From a virus: a stretch of 34,158 nucleotides of DNA. The translations under genes and the position numbers were made by a program. Each line of letters opens with the position of its first letter. The stretch's first letter is position 1. The notes under the pieces were generated by a model. The model saw only the letters and a list, made by a program, of their open reading frames with translations, made no database searches and was not told the DNA's origin. Positions 6,399-13,218 of this stretch are shown here, piece after piece. The DNA is taken from positions 1 to 34,158 of IMG/VR virus record IMGVR_UViG_3300003323_000500, one strand, 5' to 3'.

Positions 6399-6736
6399 AT
6401 TACCGGTGGGATGTAAACAATAAACGAATCAAACGCAAAGCGGTAACGGAAAGCGATCTATTGCAAAACGTTTGTGATGAGTTTGAATGCACATTGGAAG
6501 AACTGTTGAGTTATAATCGAGAAAAGAAGTTGGTGTCAGCCCGATTTACTGCTGCATTTTTATTTCGCAAATACTTTAAATATACCGTAACCCACATCGC
6601 TAAAATTTTGCAGCGGGATCACAGCACTATAGTGATTGCGTTAAGGCGTGTTGATGATCTCCTTTTTGTAAAGGATAGCATTTCGAAGGCCATCGTAACA
6701 ATTGAAACAAAATTATTTAAACCAAATCAAAGATGA
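6395..6736 (+). CDS. DnaA domain IV-only DNA-binding protein
   Basis: This 113-residue protein resembles the C-terminal DnaA-box-binding domain of the bacterial initiator DnaA. The signature RDHSTIVIALRRV (about 74-86) corresponds to the DnaA GRDHSTV motif. It is preceded by the usual helices (VSARFTAAFLFRKYF, VTHIAKILQ). The ATPase domains I-III are absent. It would bind DnaA boxes or similar sites without initiating, perhaps to compete with or recruit host DnaA (inferred). ATGA overlaps at both ends couple it to the flanking genes. Confidence 0.85.
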   Translation: MNYRWDVNNKRIKRKAVTESDLLQNVCDEFECTLEELLSYNREKKLVSARFTAAFLFRKYFKYTVTHIAKILQRDHSTIVIALRRVDDLLFVKDSISKAIVTIETKLFKPNQR

Positions 6737-7344
6737 CAAAATCAAGAATCAAAGTGACCGTATACAAAAGTATATCACGGGAACAAGCTGAGCAAGCATT
6801 TGCAGCCCTTGCAAAAGCTGATGCAGAAAACGAAAAGATGATAGCGGAAATGGAAGAAGAAATCATCAAGATACGCGAAAGATATCAGGATACTATAACG
6901 GCCAATGTTGAGATCATTAGCGAGAATGCAAGGATGTTGGAGGCCTATTTAAAGCTTAACCCGGAAGTGTTGGGCGACAAAAGAAGCGTAGAGTTAACAC
7001 ATGGTAAAATCGGTTTCCGGTTGGGCCAACCTGCACTTAAAACGCTCAAGGGTTTTACATGGGAAGCCTGCAAGAAGTTGGTGAAGGAGCAAATCTCTGC
7101 TGACTATATAAGACCAAAAGAGGAGATAGATAAAGAGAAGCTCTTGAGCGATCGTGAAGTTGTTCTTACAAAGCTTTTCGAGTACGAAGAGAACGATCCT
7201 ATCCTAATGATTGATGAAAGCAAACGACCAAAGCTCAACTCATTATTCGAACAATGCGGCTTTGAAGTAGAACAGAAGGAAACCTTCTTTATTGAGCCAA
7301 AGAAGGAAAGTATATCTGAAAATATACTCTCCGGCTTGCACTAA
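6733..7344 (+). CDS. gam: Mu Gam-like host-nuclease inhibitor
   Basis: This 203-residue protein would bind double-strand DNA ends and shield them from host exonucleases, as Mu Gam (a Ku homologue) does. An N-terminal long helix (about 15-75) leads into the family-typical NPEVLGDKRSVELTHGKIGF and GQPALKTLKGFTWE. This is followed by a C-terminal alpha/beta part ending in the strand KETFFIEPKK. It is coupled to the DnaA-domain gene by ATGA. A 158-bp gap follows. Confidence 0.88.
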   Translation: MTKSRIKVTVYKSISREQAEQAFAALAKADAENEKMIAEMEEEIIKIRERYQDTITANVEIISENARMLEAYLKLNPEVLGDKRSVELTHGKIGFRLGQPALKTLKGFTWEACKKLVKEQISADYIRPKEEIDKEKLLSDREVVLTKLFEYEENDPILMIDESKRPKLNSLFEQCGFEVEQKETFFIEPKKESISENILSGLH

Positions 7345-7502
7345 ATACACCCTATATAACTTCATCAGGATGCAAAAAACACTAGGAATATGGTAACGGC
7401 TTGATTCCTGATAAAGCCAGTTACAAGGCAGTATTTGTACCTAAAAGTACTGAATAAGCGGGGGGCTTTTACCCCTATTCGATTACATTCAATAACACTC
7501 AA
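7345..7502 (+). other. Intergenic gap with G-run/C-run hairpin
   Basis: This 158-bp stretch has no convincing gene. It holds only a nine-codon ATG frame near 7370 and a GGGG...CCCC pairing (GCGGGGGGCTTTTACCCC, about 7458-7475) just before the next gene. It may split the early operon into two expression units. No TAnnTTTG promoter was seen. Confidence 0.35.
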
Positions 7503-7709
7503 ATGACACTTAATCAACAAGTTAAGGCGGATTTGATCAATCCACCCCTAGATATAAATGTGCAGATACAATTCATAAATGGTGCGCGTGGGCTATGTGA
7601 GCAAGGCTGCGTTGTGATGCTTTACCCGGATGCAACCGAAACGCTACGCGCCATTGAGCAAAGCTTGATCACAATTAAACTAATCAATTACACTTCAAAT
7701 AAACTATAG
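7503..7709 (+). CDS. Small hypothetical early protein
   Basis: This 68-residue protein has no recognisable motif. It contains two cysteines (GLCEQGCVV) and looks soluble. It lies 3 bp before the ASCH gene in the same operon. Confidence is limited by its short length and lack of a strong ribosome-binding site. Confidence 0.5.
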   Translation: MTLNQQVKADLINPPLDINVQIQFINGARGLCEQGCVVMLYPDATETLRAIEQSLITIKLINYTSNKL

Positions 7710-7712
7710 CAC

Positions 7713-8165
7713 ATGGCAAAAGTGATAACAGTGCGACAACCACATGCGCAACTAATTGTTCAAGGTGACAAGAAGTATGAAACAAGGCCCTTCAAAACTC
7801 TCTACAGAGGTGAGCTATTTATACATTCAAGTAGCACGTTCGAGCCTCCCGCAATTGATAGATGTTTGCTAGAACCCTTCAAGGATTATATATATAGTCC
7901 CTACATGCTAAAGACCGGTTTTATTATCGGCAAAGTCCAACTGGTTGATTGTATTCCTACAGTGGTTTTGCTTGAGCAACTAAAGAAAGCAGGAAAGGTT
8001 GGTGAATTGGAGATTGCTTTTGGCGATTACGCTGAAGGACGGTGGGGATGGAAACTTGAAAATCCAGTGCAGTTTAAATCTCCATTGTGGGCAAGAGGCA
8101 AGCTGTCAATATGGGAGTGTGAAATTCCTACAATTGAGTCACTACAGGAGGTGGAGCATGGCTAA
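7713..8165 (+). CDS. ASCH-domain protein
   Basis: A 150-residue ASCH (PUA-like beta-barrel) protein. Early features typical of the family are VRQPHAQLIVQGDKKYETRP (about 7-26), the RGELFIHSS strand, the FIIGKVQLVDC strand, and a C-terminal WGWKLENP before a final strand. ASCH domains are thought to bind RNA or modified nucleotides, and some act as nucleases or amidohydrolases. In this position it may sense or process RNA or nucleotides during replication (inferred). The stop overlaps the start of the RecA-fold ATPase gene. Confidence 0.85.
   Translation: MAKVITVRQPHAQLIVQGDKKYETRPFKTLYRGELFIHSSSTFEPPAIDRCLLEPFKDYIYSPYMLKTGFIIGKVQLVDCIPTVVLLEQLKKAGKVGELEIAFGDYAEGRWGWKLENPVQFKSPLWARGKLSIWECEIPTIESLQEVEHG
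8146..8151 (+). promoter_or_regulatory. Strong Shine-Dalgarno fixing the ATPase start
   Basis: AGGAGG lies six bases before ATG 8158, inside the end of the ASCH gene. It decides this start over the upstream in-frame codon at 7999 and is unusual because most genes here lack such a site. Confidence 0.8.
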
Positions 8166-8964
8166 AGTACTTGGCTTAAAACAACTGCTTCAAAAGAAAT
8201 ATACTTTCCTCGAAGGCTTACCGGAAGAAATAGAGAGAAGTTTTGGAAAGCTTGTCAACAACTTTACAATGATTGTTTGGGGCATGAGTGGAAATGGAAA
8301 GAGCAATTTCATGATGCAATTTCTCAAAGCCATTATGCCCTACGGAAATGTACTATATCTAGCTCTCGAAGAAGGCTTCGAGGCCACCACGCAAATAACA
8401 GCCTTGCGCCAACTTAATGAAGAGGAACACGGTGGACGGATTGCTTTTGCAGACCATGAAATGACCTACGATGAACTAATACTAAAGCTGAAGAAAAAAA
8501 AGTCGCCTCGCTTTATAGTTATCGACAGTGTTCAGTACTGGGATATTACTTATGCCCAGTATAAAAGGCTAAAACAGATGTTCAAGAACAAAACGTTCAT
8601 CTTCCTAAGCCACGCAAGTGGTAAACTTCCAGACGGCAAAACGGCCGATAGAATCAGGTACGATGTGGGTCTAAAAATTAGAATAGAAGGATATATAGCC
8701 TTCCCTATAAGTAGGTATGGCGGCAACAAGCCGTATGTGATTTGGGAGGAAGGTGCAAAGCGATATTGGAAAAGTAAGTATAAGAGGGTTATTGAGAGCG
8801 AACTTGATAATGAGAAAAAAAATAAAAAGAAAAAGAAAAATGAGCAAACCGAAACGACACCCATACATGAGAGTAAAGTTCTGGCAGAATCCAAACAATT
8901 GGTTTTGGGAGAACCCGATGTATACCGAGAAAGCGAAACAGTATTACAGGGAATCGATTATTAA
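8158..8964 (+). CDS. RecA-fold ATPase of the early operon
   Basis: This 268-residue P-loop ATPase resembles RadA/DnaB/RecA-type cores. It has Walker A GMSGNGKS (42-49) and Walker B FIVIDS with D123, followed by a Q/H-containing strand (FIFLSHAS). The start is ATG 8158, which has AGGAGG six bases upstream (8146-8151), the strongest ribosome-binding site in the early operon. The C-terminal tail is low-complexity lysine-rich (NEKKNKKKKKNEQ) over an A-rich tract, and its last 125 bp overlap another reading frame. A DNA or protein-remodelling role in phage replication is likely. Confidence 0.82.
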   Translation: MAKVLGLKQLLQKKYTFLEGLPEEIERSFGKLVNNFTMIVWGMSGNGKSNFMMQFLKAIMPYGNVLYLALEEGFEATTQITALRQLNEEEHGGRIAFADHEMTYDELILKLKKKKSPRFIVIDSVQYWDITYAQYKRLKQMFKNKTFIFLSHASGKLPDGKTADRIRYDVGLKIRIEGYIAFPISRYGGNKPYVIWEEGAKRYWKSKYKRVIESELDNEKKNKKKKKNEQTETTPIHESKVLAESKQLVLGEPDVYRESETVLQGIDY

Positions 8965-9013
8965 TATACTTAACGTGCCCACGGGGCACGCACACAAGCT
9001 TGATGAAATATGA
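8840..9013 (+). CDS. Overlapping small basic, Trp/Asn-rich protein
   Basis: A 57-residue frame starts at ATG 8840, just after the A-rich tract, and overlaps the ATPase tail in a different frame. The product (MSKPKRHPYMRVKFWQNPNN at its start) has the composition of a real protein. Its TGA overlaps the next ATG as ATGA (9010-9013), a junction used repeatedly in this operon. Function is unknown. An alternative is a frameshift product of the ATPase at the A tract, but that would need a +1/-2 shift. Confidence 0.5.
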   Translation: MSKPKRHPYMRVKFWQNPNNWFWENPMYTEKAKQYYRESIINILNVPTGHAHKLDEI

Positions 9014-9441
9014 ACAGATATATAGTTACATCTTCCAAGTTTACCGGAGAGATTCAACTATTGTACGGGCCTGACAGCCGGTTGTTGTATATCGATTTTC
9101 TCCACTGCGATCTAACGGACATTCAGATAGAATACTTTAAAAAGAATGTACCTACATACTATTCAGATGAAACCTTTAAATCCAATTTCGGTAAAAGTGA
9201 ATTGACCGTAATTCGGGAAGGGTTTCGTGTTGAGTTTGAACAATTCTGGGATGAATACAATCAGAAGCATAATCGTGAAAGATGTCTGAAACTCTGGTCA
9301 AAGTTAAGTGAAGGTGAAAAGGTAAAAGCTTACTATGGTCTTGTAGCTTATGGACGACACCTACGCTTGAACACATGGAAAAGTAAAGCTGATCCGGATA
9401 CCTACCTTCGAAATAAATATTGGCAAAATCAATGGAAGTAA
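9010..9441 (+). CDS. Phage protein with replication-organiser-like C-terminus
   Basis: This 143-residue protein has an N-terminal half of strands and helices without a recognised motif. The C-terminal half (about 77-143; FEQFWDEYNQKHNRERCLKL, then DPDTYLRNKYWQNQ) resembles a module at the end of many phage replication-organiser proteins. There it is thought to contact helicase or loader. Here it follows a RecA-fold ATPase, so a partner role for that ATPase is plausible (inferred). It is coupled upstream through ATGA. Confidence 0.7.
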   Translation: MNRYIVTSSKFTGEIQLLYGPDSRLLYIDFLHCDLTDIQIEYFKKNVPTYYSDETFKSNFGKSELTVIREGFRVEFEQFWDEYNQKHNRERCLKLWSKLSEGEKVKAYYGLVAYGRHLRLNTWKSKADPDTYLRNKYWQNQWK

Positions 9442-9454
9442 AAAAAGTAAAATC

Positions 9455-9853
9455 ATGGAAAACAAAACTCACATAAACTACACTGAATTTGTTATCGCAG
9501 TTGAAAAGATGCGTGCCGCTCAGGAACGTCATCTTGAGCTAATGGCAAGAGGAGACTATAACAACGCAAACCAAATATTGTTCATGAGCAAGCAGCTTGA
9601 GGTAAATGTCGACAACCATATTCGACAAATAAAGGCCATTCAAAAGGATATACCTGAAAAGTCAACTCATGCGGAAGACGATCCACAGAATATAGATTTT
9701 CAAATTGCCTATATGCAAGGTATACGTACTTGGCATGAAGACCTTATTCATCCGTTAGCAGAAAGCAGTCACATAATAAGGATGTGTAAGGCTATCGAAA
9801 GCAACCTTACTTTATTGCAAAATCTTAAAGCAAATCTCAATGGAACTAATTAG
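9455..9853 (+). CDS. Helical hypothetical early protein
   Basis: This 132-residue protein is mostly helical, with long charged helices (about 10-65 and 90-130), and is probably a coiled-coil dimer. No family is recognised. It overlaps the GemA-like gene by 14 bp. Confidence 0.65.
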   Translation: MENKTHINYTEFVIAVEKMRAAQERHLELMARGDYNNANQILFMSKQLEVNVDNHIRQIKAIQKDIPEKSTHAEDDPQNIDFQIAYMQGIRTWHEDLIHPLAESSHIIRMCKAIESNLTLLQNLKANLNGTN

Positions 9854-10253
9854 CTCATCTCAAGTAACCACCATTTATACCTTGCTGGGTAAGGCCGGAC
9901 TAAGAGAGGAAAAGGGAAGTATAGTAAGTCACTTTACCGGTGGCCGGGCAACCGGAGTTAGTAAGATGATGAAATCGGAAGCCGCTGCCTTGATTGGACA
10001 CTTAAAGGCTCAAGAACCTGAAACGAAAGCTGCTGACAAAATGCGCAACAAGATTCTAAGTTTAGCCCATGAGATGGGTTGGCGGATTCCGAATACATCA
10101 AAGGTCGATATAACACACGTTAATAATTGGTGTCTCACCAGAGGCCATATTAAGAAGATGTTAGATGACTATAACAGTAGGGAACTGACCATCATCGTAA
10201 CACAATTTGAGCAGGTGTATAAAGGATATCTGAACAGTGCTTCTGGAAAATAA
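9840..10253 (+). CDS. gemA: GemA-like (Mu gp16, DUF1018) regulator
   Basis: This 137-residue protein matches the Mu gp16/GemA pattern: an N-terminal helix ending in TLLGKAGLREE, an S.MMKSEAAALIGHLKAQE segment, then MRNKILSLAHEMGW (about 71-84). The C-terminal hallmark is LTIIVTQFEQVYKGYL. In Mu, GemA modulates host gene expression and supercoiling-linked functions. It ends the long early operon; a gap of 75 bp and an AT-rich leader follow. Confidence 0.85.
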   Translation: MELISSSQVTTIYTLLGKAGLREEKGSIVSHFTGGRATGVSKMMKSEAAALIGHLKAQEPETKAADKMRNKILSLAHEMGWRIPNTSKVDITHVNNWCLTRGHIKKMLDDYNSRELTIIVTQFEQVYKGYLNSASGK

Positions 10254-10328
10254 AACCATCGTTCGGAAAAAAAATCACATCAAGAATCGGAAATATCAAT
10301 TATATTTTGGCAAAAAATCGCTAGTTGC

Positions 10329-10913
10329 ATGAAAAAGTTATTTTTAGTACTTCTTATCGTTTCAACCATTCAAGTTAAGGCGCAAGAGCAACTCTGGGAC
10401 AAATATGGTGTAGATTCTGTAGGCTTCCTTGAAATCTTTGGTAGCATCGATCAGTATAAATACCAGAAGAGCATCGAACAGAAAAGCACTCATAAGAACC
10501 TTTGTGTTTGGATCGGTTCAAGACCACAATGGCTTTACAATTTCGCCACGTACCTAGGCACAAAGAACTATAACGTTGAGTGGGATGAAAACTCGAATAC
10601 TCAAATCGTGATCAGAGCAACCCCGAAGGTATATACCACTGCCAAAGCTCCACTTATAAAGTTGATAGCACCATACACCGCACAGTATGTGACGAAGTCT
10701 GCAACGATTACCGGCCCAACTGATGACATCATTAAGATATTCATAGACTATTGGGAACTGTCCGGTTTATCATTTAACGAGTTGAAAGCGAAGAAAGCAG
10801 TGACAAAGGAATTTGTGAGTGACAAAATATCGCTGACTTGGCCCGGTGCTACTCCGGTGATTCAGGTAACGAAGAACGATAACGCTCCGATAGACTTATT
10901 CCCCTTAAATTAA
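10329..10913 (+). CDS. Secreted/periplasmic hypothetical protein
   Basis: This 194-residue protein has a clear Sec signal peptide (MKKLFLVLLIVSTIQVKA, likely cut after A18). The mature part is mixed alpha/beta with no motif I recognise. The gene sits alone between the early operon and the late control region. It is followed by a 10-bp inverted repeat around its stop and then a strong intrinsic terminator. Such a self-contained unit suggests lysogenic conversion or surface/superinfection function (inferred). An early lysis or envelope role is an alternative. Confidence 0.75.
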   Translation: MKKLFLVLLIVSTIQVKAQEQLWDKYGVDSVGFLEIFGSIDQYKYQKSIEQKSTHKNLCVWIGSRPQWLYNFATYLGTKNYNVEWDENSNTQIVIRATPKVYTTAKAPLIKLIAPYTAQYVTKSATITGPTDDIIKIFIDYWELSGLSFNELKAKKAVTKEFVSDKISLTWPGATPVIQVTKNDNAPIDLFPLN

Positions 10914-10940
10914 AGCTTTAAAATTCTTGACTATCGGAGC
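10884..10940 (+). repeat. 10-bp inverted repeat around the secreted-protein stop
   Basis: GCTCCGATAG (10884-10893) and CTATCGGAGC (10931-10940) are exact reverse complements, with the AT-rich palindrome TAAAGCTTTA between them. The left arm is coding. It lies just before the intrinsic terminator and may form an extended 3' RNA structure. Confidence 0.5.
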
Positions 10941-10950
10941 CAATTCCGTA

Positions 10951-10979
10951 AGCCCTCAAAGCAATTGAGGGCTTTTTTT
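10951..10979 (+). terminator. Intrinsic terminator
   Basis: AGCCCTCAA (10951-10959), a 5-nt loop, TTGAGGGCT (10965-10973), then a run of T to 10979 form a textbook Rho-independent terminator. It ends the secreted-protein transcript and probably any early read-through. Confidence 0.9.
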
Positions 10980-10994
10980 ATGTTAATATCTTTT
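10965..10994 (+). promoter_or_regulatory. Possible promoter for the small HTH-like gene
   Basis: TTG at 10965-10967 (inside the terminator stem), 19 bases, then TATCTTTT (10987-10994) is one base off TAnnTTTG. It would start near 11001, upstream of ATG 11020. Confidence 0.3.
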
Positions 10995-11019
10995 AAGGTG
11001 GTTTGAGTTTCTTTGTGAT

Positions 11020-11331
11020 ATGCGCGGTTCACAATCAATATTCAGAGACGTTTTTGAAAACAGACCTGCTCCTGAAGAGAAACGCAAAGGCCGTTCTGCT
11101 ACCCTCCACAGCCAGCGTAATGAGTGCCTGATTGCCCGATACTACTACTATGGAAAATTTACTGATAAACGTTACCTAAGCATCCTTGAAACCTTATCTT
11201 TTGAGTTCCATTTATCAACCGTAACTATACCTGAATTGATCAACGATCACATCGAACAATTATCAACTCTCAAAGCCAAGCAACCAGCAAAGAGTTACTT
11301 TGTAAAAAGATGGCCTCACCTTGTCTGGTAA
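11020..11331 (+). CDS. Small basic protein with HTH-like segment, possible late regulator
   Basis: This 103-residue protein has an N-terminal RNECLIARYYYYGKFTDKRY segment. It then has ILETLSFEFHLSTVTIPELI (about 57-76), which reads like a helix-turn-helix (helix, FHLS turn, recognition helix). It lies after the early region, where Mu carries mor and C, the middle/late activators. A role as late activator acting on the repeats at 17061-17108 is an inference. I recall similar short Bacteroidetes proteins beside Mu-like genes without known function. Its stop is inside a bidirectional terminator stem. Confidence 0.6.
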   Translation: MRGSQSIFRDVFENRPAPEEKRKGRSATLHSQRNECLIARYYYYGKFTDKRYLSILETLSFEFHLSTVTIPELINDHIEQLSTLKAKQPAKSYFVKRWPHLVW

Positions 11332-11347
11332 GGCCAAATATTTTTAA
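11311..11347. terminator. Bidirectional terminator between convergent operons
   Basis: TGGCCT (11311-11316) pairs with AGGCCA (11331-11336), extended by ACC/GGT inside with one mismatch. AT-rich sequence follows on the plus side (AAATATTTTT). It separates the plus-strand 11020 gene from the minus-strand packaging operon ending at 11344. Confidence 0.75.
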
Positions 11348-11850
11348 CTGATATCCATAATCAATCCTGCTTTTTTCTTCTCTCTCAATGGCAATGCGCT
11401 GTTGTCCTCATAAGCCGTGTTGAAGGTAAGTACTCTTACCCGCAAGCCCTGATCATCATTATCCCTTTGCTCTGACAATGCGCTTTCCCGTATGAAAGGT
11501 TGAGTAAATTCGTTGCTCCAGCCTTGTATAACCTCAAACAACCTTTGTTCTATAGCGAAATATGCTAATCCCTTTTCCTTCACGTCTTCCGGAGCAGCTT
11601 GATACGATTTGCTGAAAGGAGCAAAGCCTAAGCGAAATTGAACTTTCACTTCACCCACTTGTGAGAGATTTGATGTATTAGAATAGTTGGCTTGCGGGAA
11701 GTCAATTAAAACGCACGGAAATGAAACTTCCGGTTTATACTCAAAGTGTTCGAGTTGCCCAAAATCCATATCAATCCATCTAACTTCTGGGACGTTGGTT
11801 TTTATATAGTTCGACAATGCTATATATAGTGTTCCAAAAAAATCTTGCAT
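11344..11850 (-). CDS. Neck/tail-terminator protein, Mu gp37-like
   Basis: This 168-residue protein has a pattern common to tail-terminator/head-completion proteins. There is an N-terminal helix (FFGTLYIALSNYIKTNVPEV), a Phe/Pro strand (VSFPCVLIDFP), a VKVQFRLGF strand, a helix, then a C-terminal strand. It is the last gene of the inverted packaging block and follows the G-like gene by 2 bp. It probably closes the tail top or neck. The assignment rests on fold pattern and position. Confidence 0.6.
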   Translation of the reverse strand: MQDFFGTLYIALSNYIKTNVPEVRWIDMDFGQLEHFEYKPEVSFPCVLIDFPQANYSNTSNLSQVGEVKVQFRLGFAPFSKSYQAAPEDVKEKGLAYFAIEQRLFEVIQGWSNEFTQPFIRESALSEQRDNDDQGLRVRVLTFNTAYEDNSALPLREKKKAGLIMDIS

Positions 11851-11852
11851 AT

Positions 11853-12350
11853 CTATAGTGTTTTGATTTCTTTATTAAATTCTGCTGTTGCTACTCTCTC
11901 AAGACGCTGGTTCAAGTATGGGCTGTTCCCTATAAATCTTCTGCGAGGTAACTTCATATTTATCCTACGTGTATGTGCCTTTACATTTGCACCATCTTTG
12001 CGAGTAAAGGCTTTTACGCTTTGAATCACACCAAGCTTTAACCCTTCGTTATGAGCCTTTGCGTAGGGCACATCGCTTCCAATAACTACAGCGTCAATAG
12101 TCGCGCGGATCACTCGCACAGACCTTCTTAGGCGGCCCGTACTAATGAGTACATTTCGGCTATTATTACCTTTTTTACTCCAACTTTTTTTTCTCTTTGG
12201 CCAACGCTCCATCGTGTTGCCTAAAAAACCTTGACGTCTGAAGTTGTCCAGTGAAAAATTCACAGCTTCGTTCCCAATCAATAATGGTAAGCGAGTAAGA
12301 AAAACCCGAGCCTTTTGTTGTAGTCTTAAAATACCTTGTTCTGGTGTCAT
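11853..12350 (-). CDS. Virion morphogenesis protein, Mu gpG-like
   Basis: This 165-residue basic protein resembles the phage virion-morphogenesis/tail-completion family (Mu gp31/G, P2 S). LISTGRLRRSVRV (about 68-80) is followed by VVIGSDVPYAKAHNEG and, near the end, RRRFIGNSPYLNQRL. It likely acts in head-tail joining or tail completion. It overlaps the end of the F-like gene by 4 bp (ATGA), so they are coupled. Confidence 0.82.
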   Translation of the reverse strand: MTPEQGILRLQQKARVFLTRLPLLIGNEAVNFSLDNFRRQGFLGNTMERWPKRKKSWSKKGNNSRNVLISTGRLRRSVRVIRATIDAVVIGSDVPYAKAHNEGLKLGVIQSVKAFTRKDGANVKAHTRRINMKLPRRRFIGNSPYLNQRLERVATAEFNKEIKTL

Positions 12351-13177
12351 TCTCTAAATTGATTCTTTACGTCTTGTGGTATACCTATAAAGTAAGGGTG
12401 ATCTTCAGGGAAGATAAGTCCTTCTTTAGCGAGGTTTGTGCGGAACATCTTCGGTATCTCTGGCAAGGCCATTTTTACATCAGGAGTAATTTTTCCGCTT
12501 GCTAACTGCTTCACTGTTGTTCGACAACCATAATGATTAGGTGGATAATAAGTGTTAAGCATTGGATGATTGATAGGCACGATTACTCCGTCTAGCGGCC
12601 TACATATCTCAGTTGTCTGTGAATCAAGTACAACATCAAACTGAATTAATGGAAGTGTCTTAGCATTGGCCTGTATATTAACCCACTTACCGGCCATTTG
12701 CCCGCCTGCAATAGCCAAATTGTACTCTGCTGCTAGATATGTTTTAACGAACTTATCATTTATACTCTTGGCTACTTCTTTGAATTGCTCAAAGGTTCTT
12801 AAATGACCATCAGAGCCTATTAAGGCATCACTTAAAGCCCGGAGTTGCTGGTAGTTTTTTGCAGAACTGAATTGCCACACGTTACGCTTTAGCGACTCAA
12901 GCATATTGTAATCGGGGGAATCATATTCGACTGAAGGTATGCCGTTGCCGTAGCCTTTCAGTACAGCGAACCAGAGCTTATCGACAAAGAACTTGGTTAC
13001 TTTCTGATTGATGGAACCATCTGTACCTTGAAGCCTATATACCTCATGGAGCATTTCGTCAAGTGCTTCACCTATATCATCAACAGCAAGATTAATTTGT
13101 TCAACTACATGATGTCCATGCCCACAACATGAAGTATGAAGTGAATCAACCTCTTTAAATAGCCTATCTATAGCCAT
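12347..13177 (-). CDS. Minor head protein, Mu F-like / SPP1 gp7 family
   Basis: This 276-residue minor capsid protein associates with the portal and ejected DNA. The C-terminal half carries the family signature: AEYNLAIAGGQMAGKW, VVLDSQTTEICRPLDG (about 186-201), HPMLNTYYPPNHYGCRTTVK (about 210-229). The N-terminal region is helical. It is about 260 residues shorter than Mu gpF as I remember it. A hairpin fills the 32-bp gap to the portal gene. Confidence 0.88.
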   Translation of the reverse strand: MAIDRLFKEVDSLHTSCCGHGHHVVEQINLAVDDIGEALDEMLHEVYRLQGTDGSINQKVTKFFVDKLWFAVLKGYGNGIPSVEYDSPDYNMLESLKRNVWQFSSAKNYQQLRALSDALIGSDGHLRTFEQFKEVAKSINDKFVKTYLAAEYNLAIAGGQMAGKWVNIQANAKTLPLIQFDVVLDSQTTEICRPLDGVIVPINHPMLNTYYPPNHYGCRTTVKQLASGKITPDVKMALPEIPKMFRTNLAKEGLIFPEDHPYFIGIPQDVKNQFRE

Positions 13178-13185
13178 ACCTGAAA

Positions 13186-13218
13186 GCCCCCTTAACTTCT
13201 GTCCAAAAGTTAGGGGGC
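13186..13218 (-). terminator. GC-rich hairpin between portal and F-like genes
   Basis: GCCCCC-T-(T)-AACTT (13186-13198) pairs with AAGTT-A-GGGGGC (13207-13218), 12 bp with one bulge. It lies between two co-directional minus-strand genes without a clear T run. It may be an attenuator or mRNA-processing point setting portal versus minor head levels. Confidence 0.5.

Noticed and set aside
8550-8894. Minus-strand hydrophobic frames opposite the ATPase tail
   Set aside because: Phe/Leu-rich product is the mirror of the Lys-rich A tract, not a real membrane protein.
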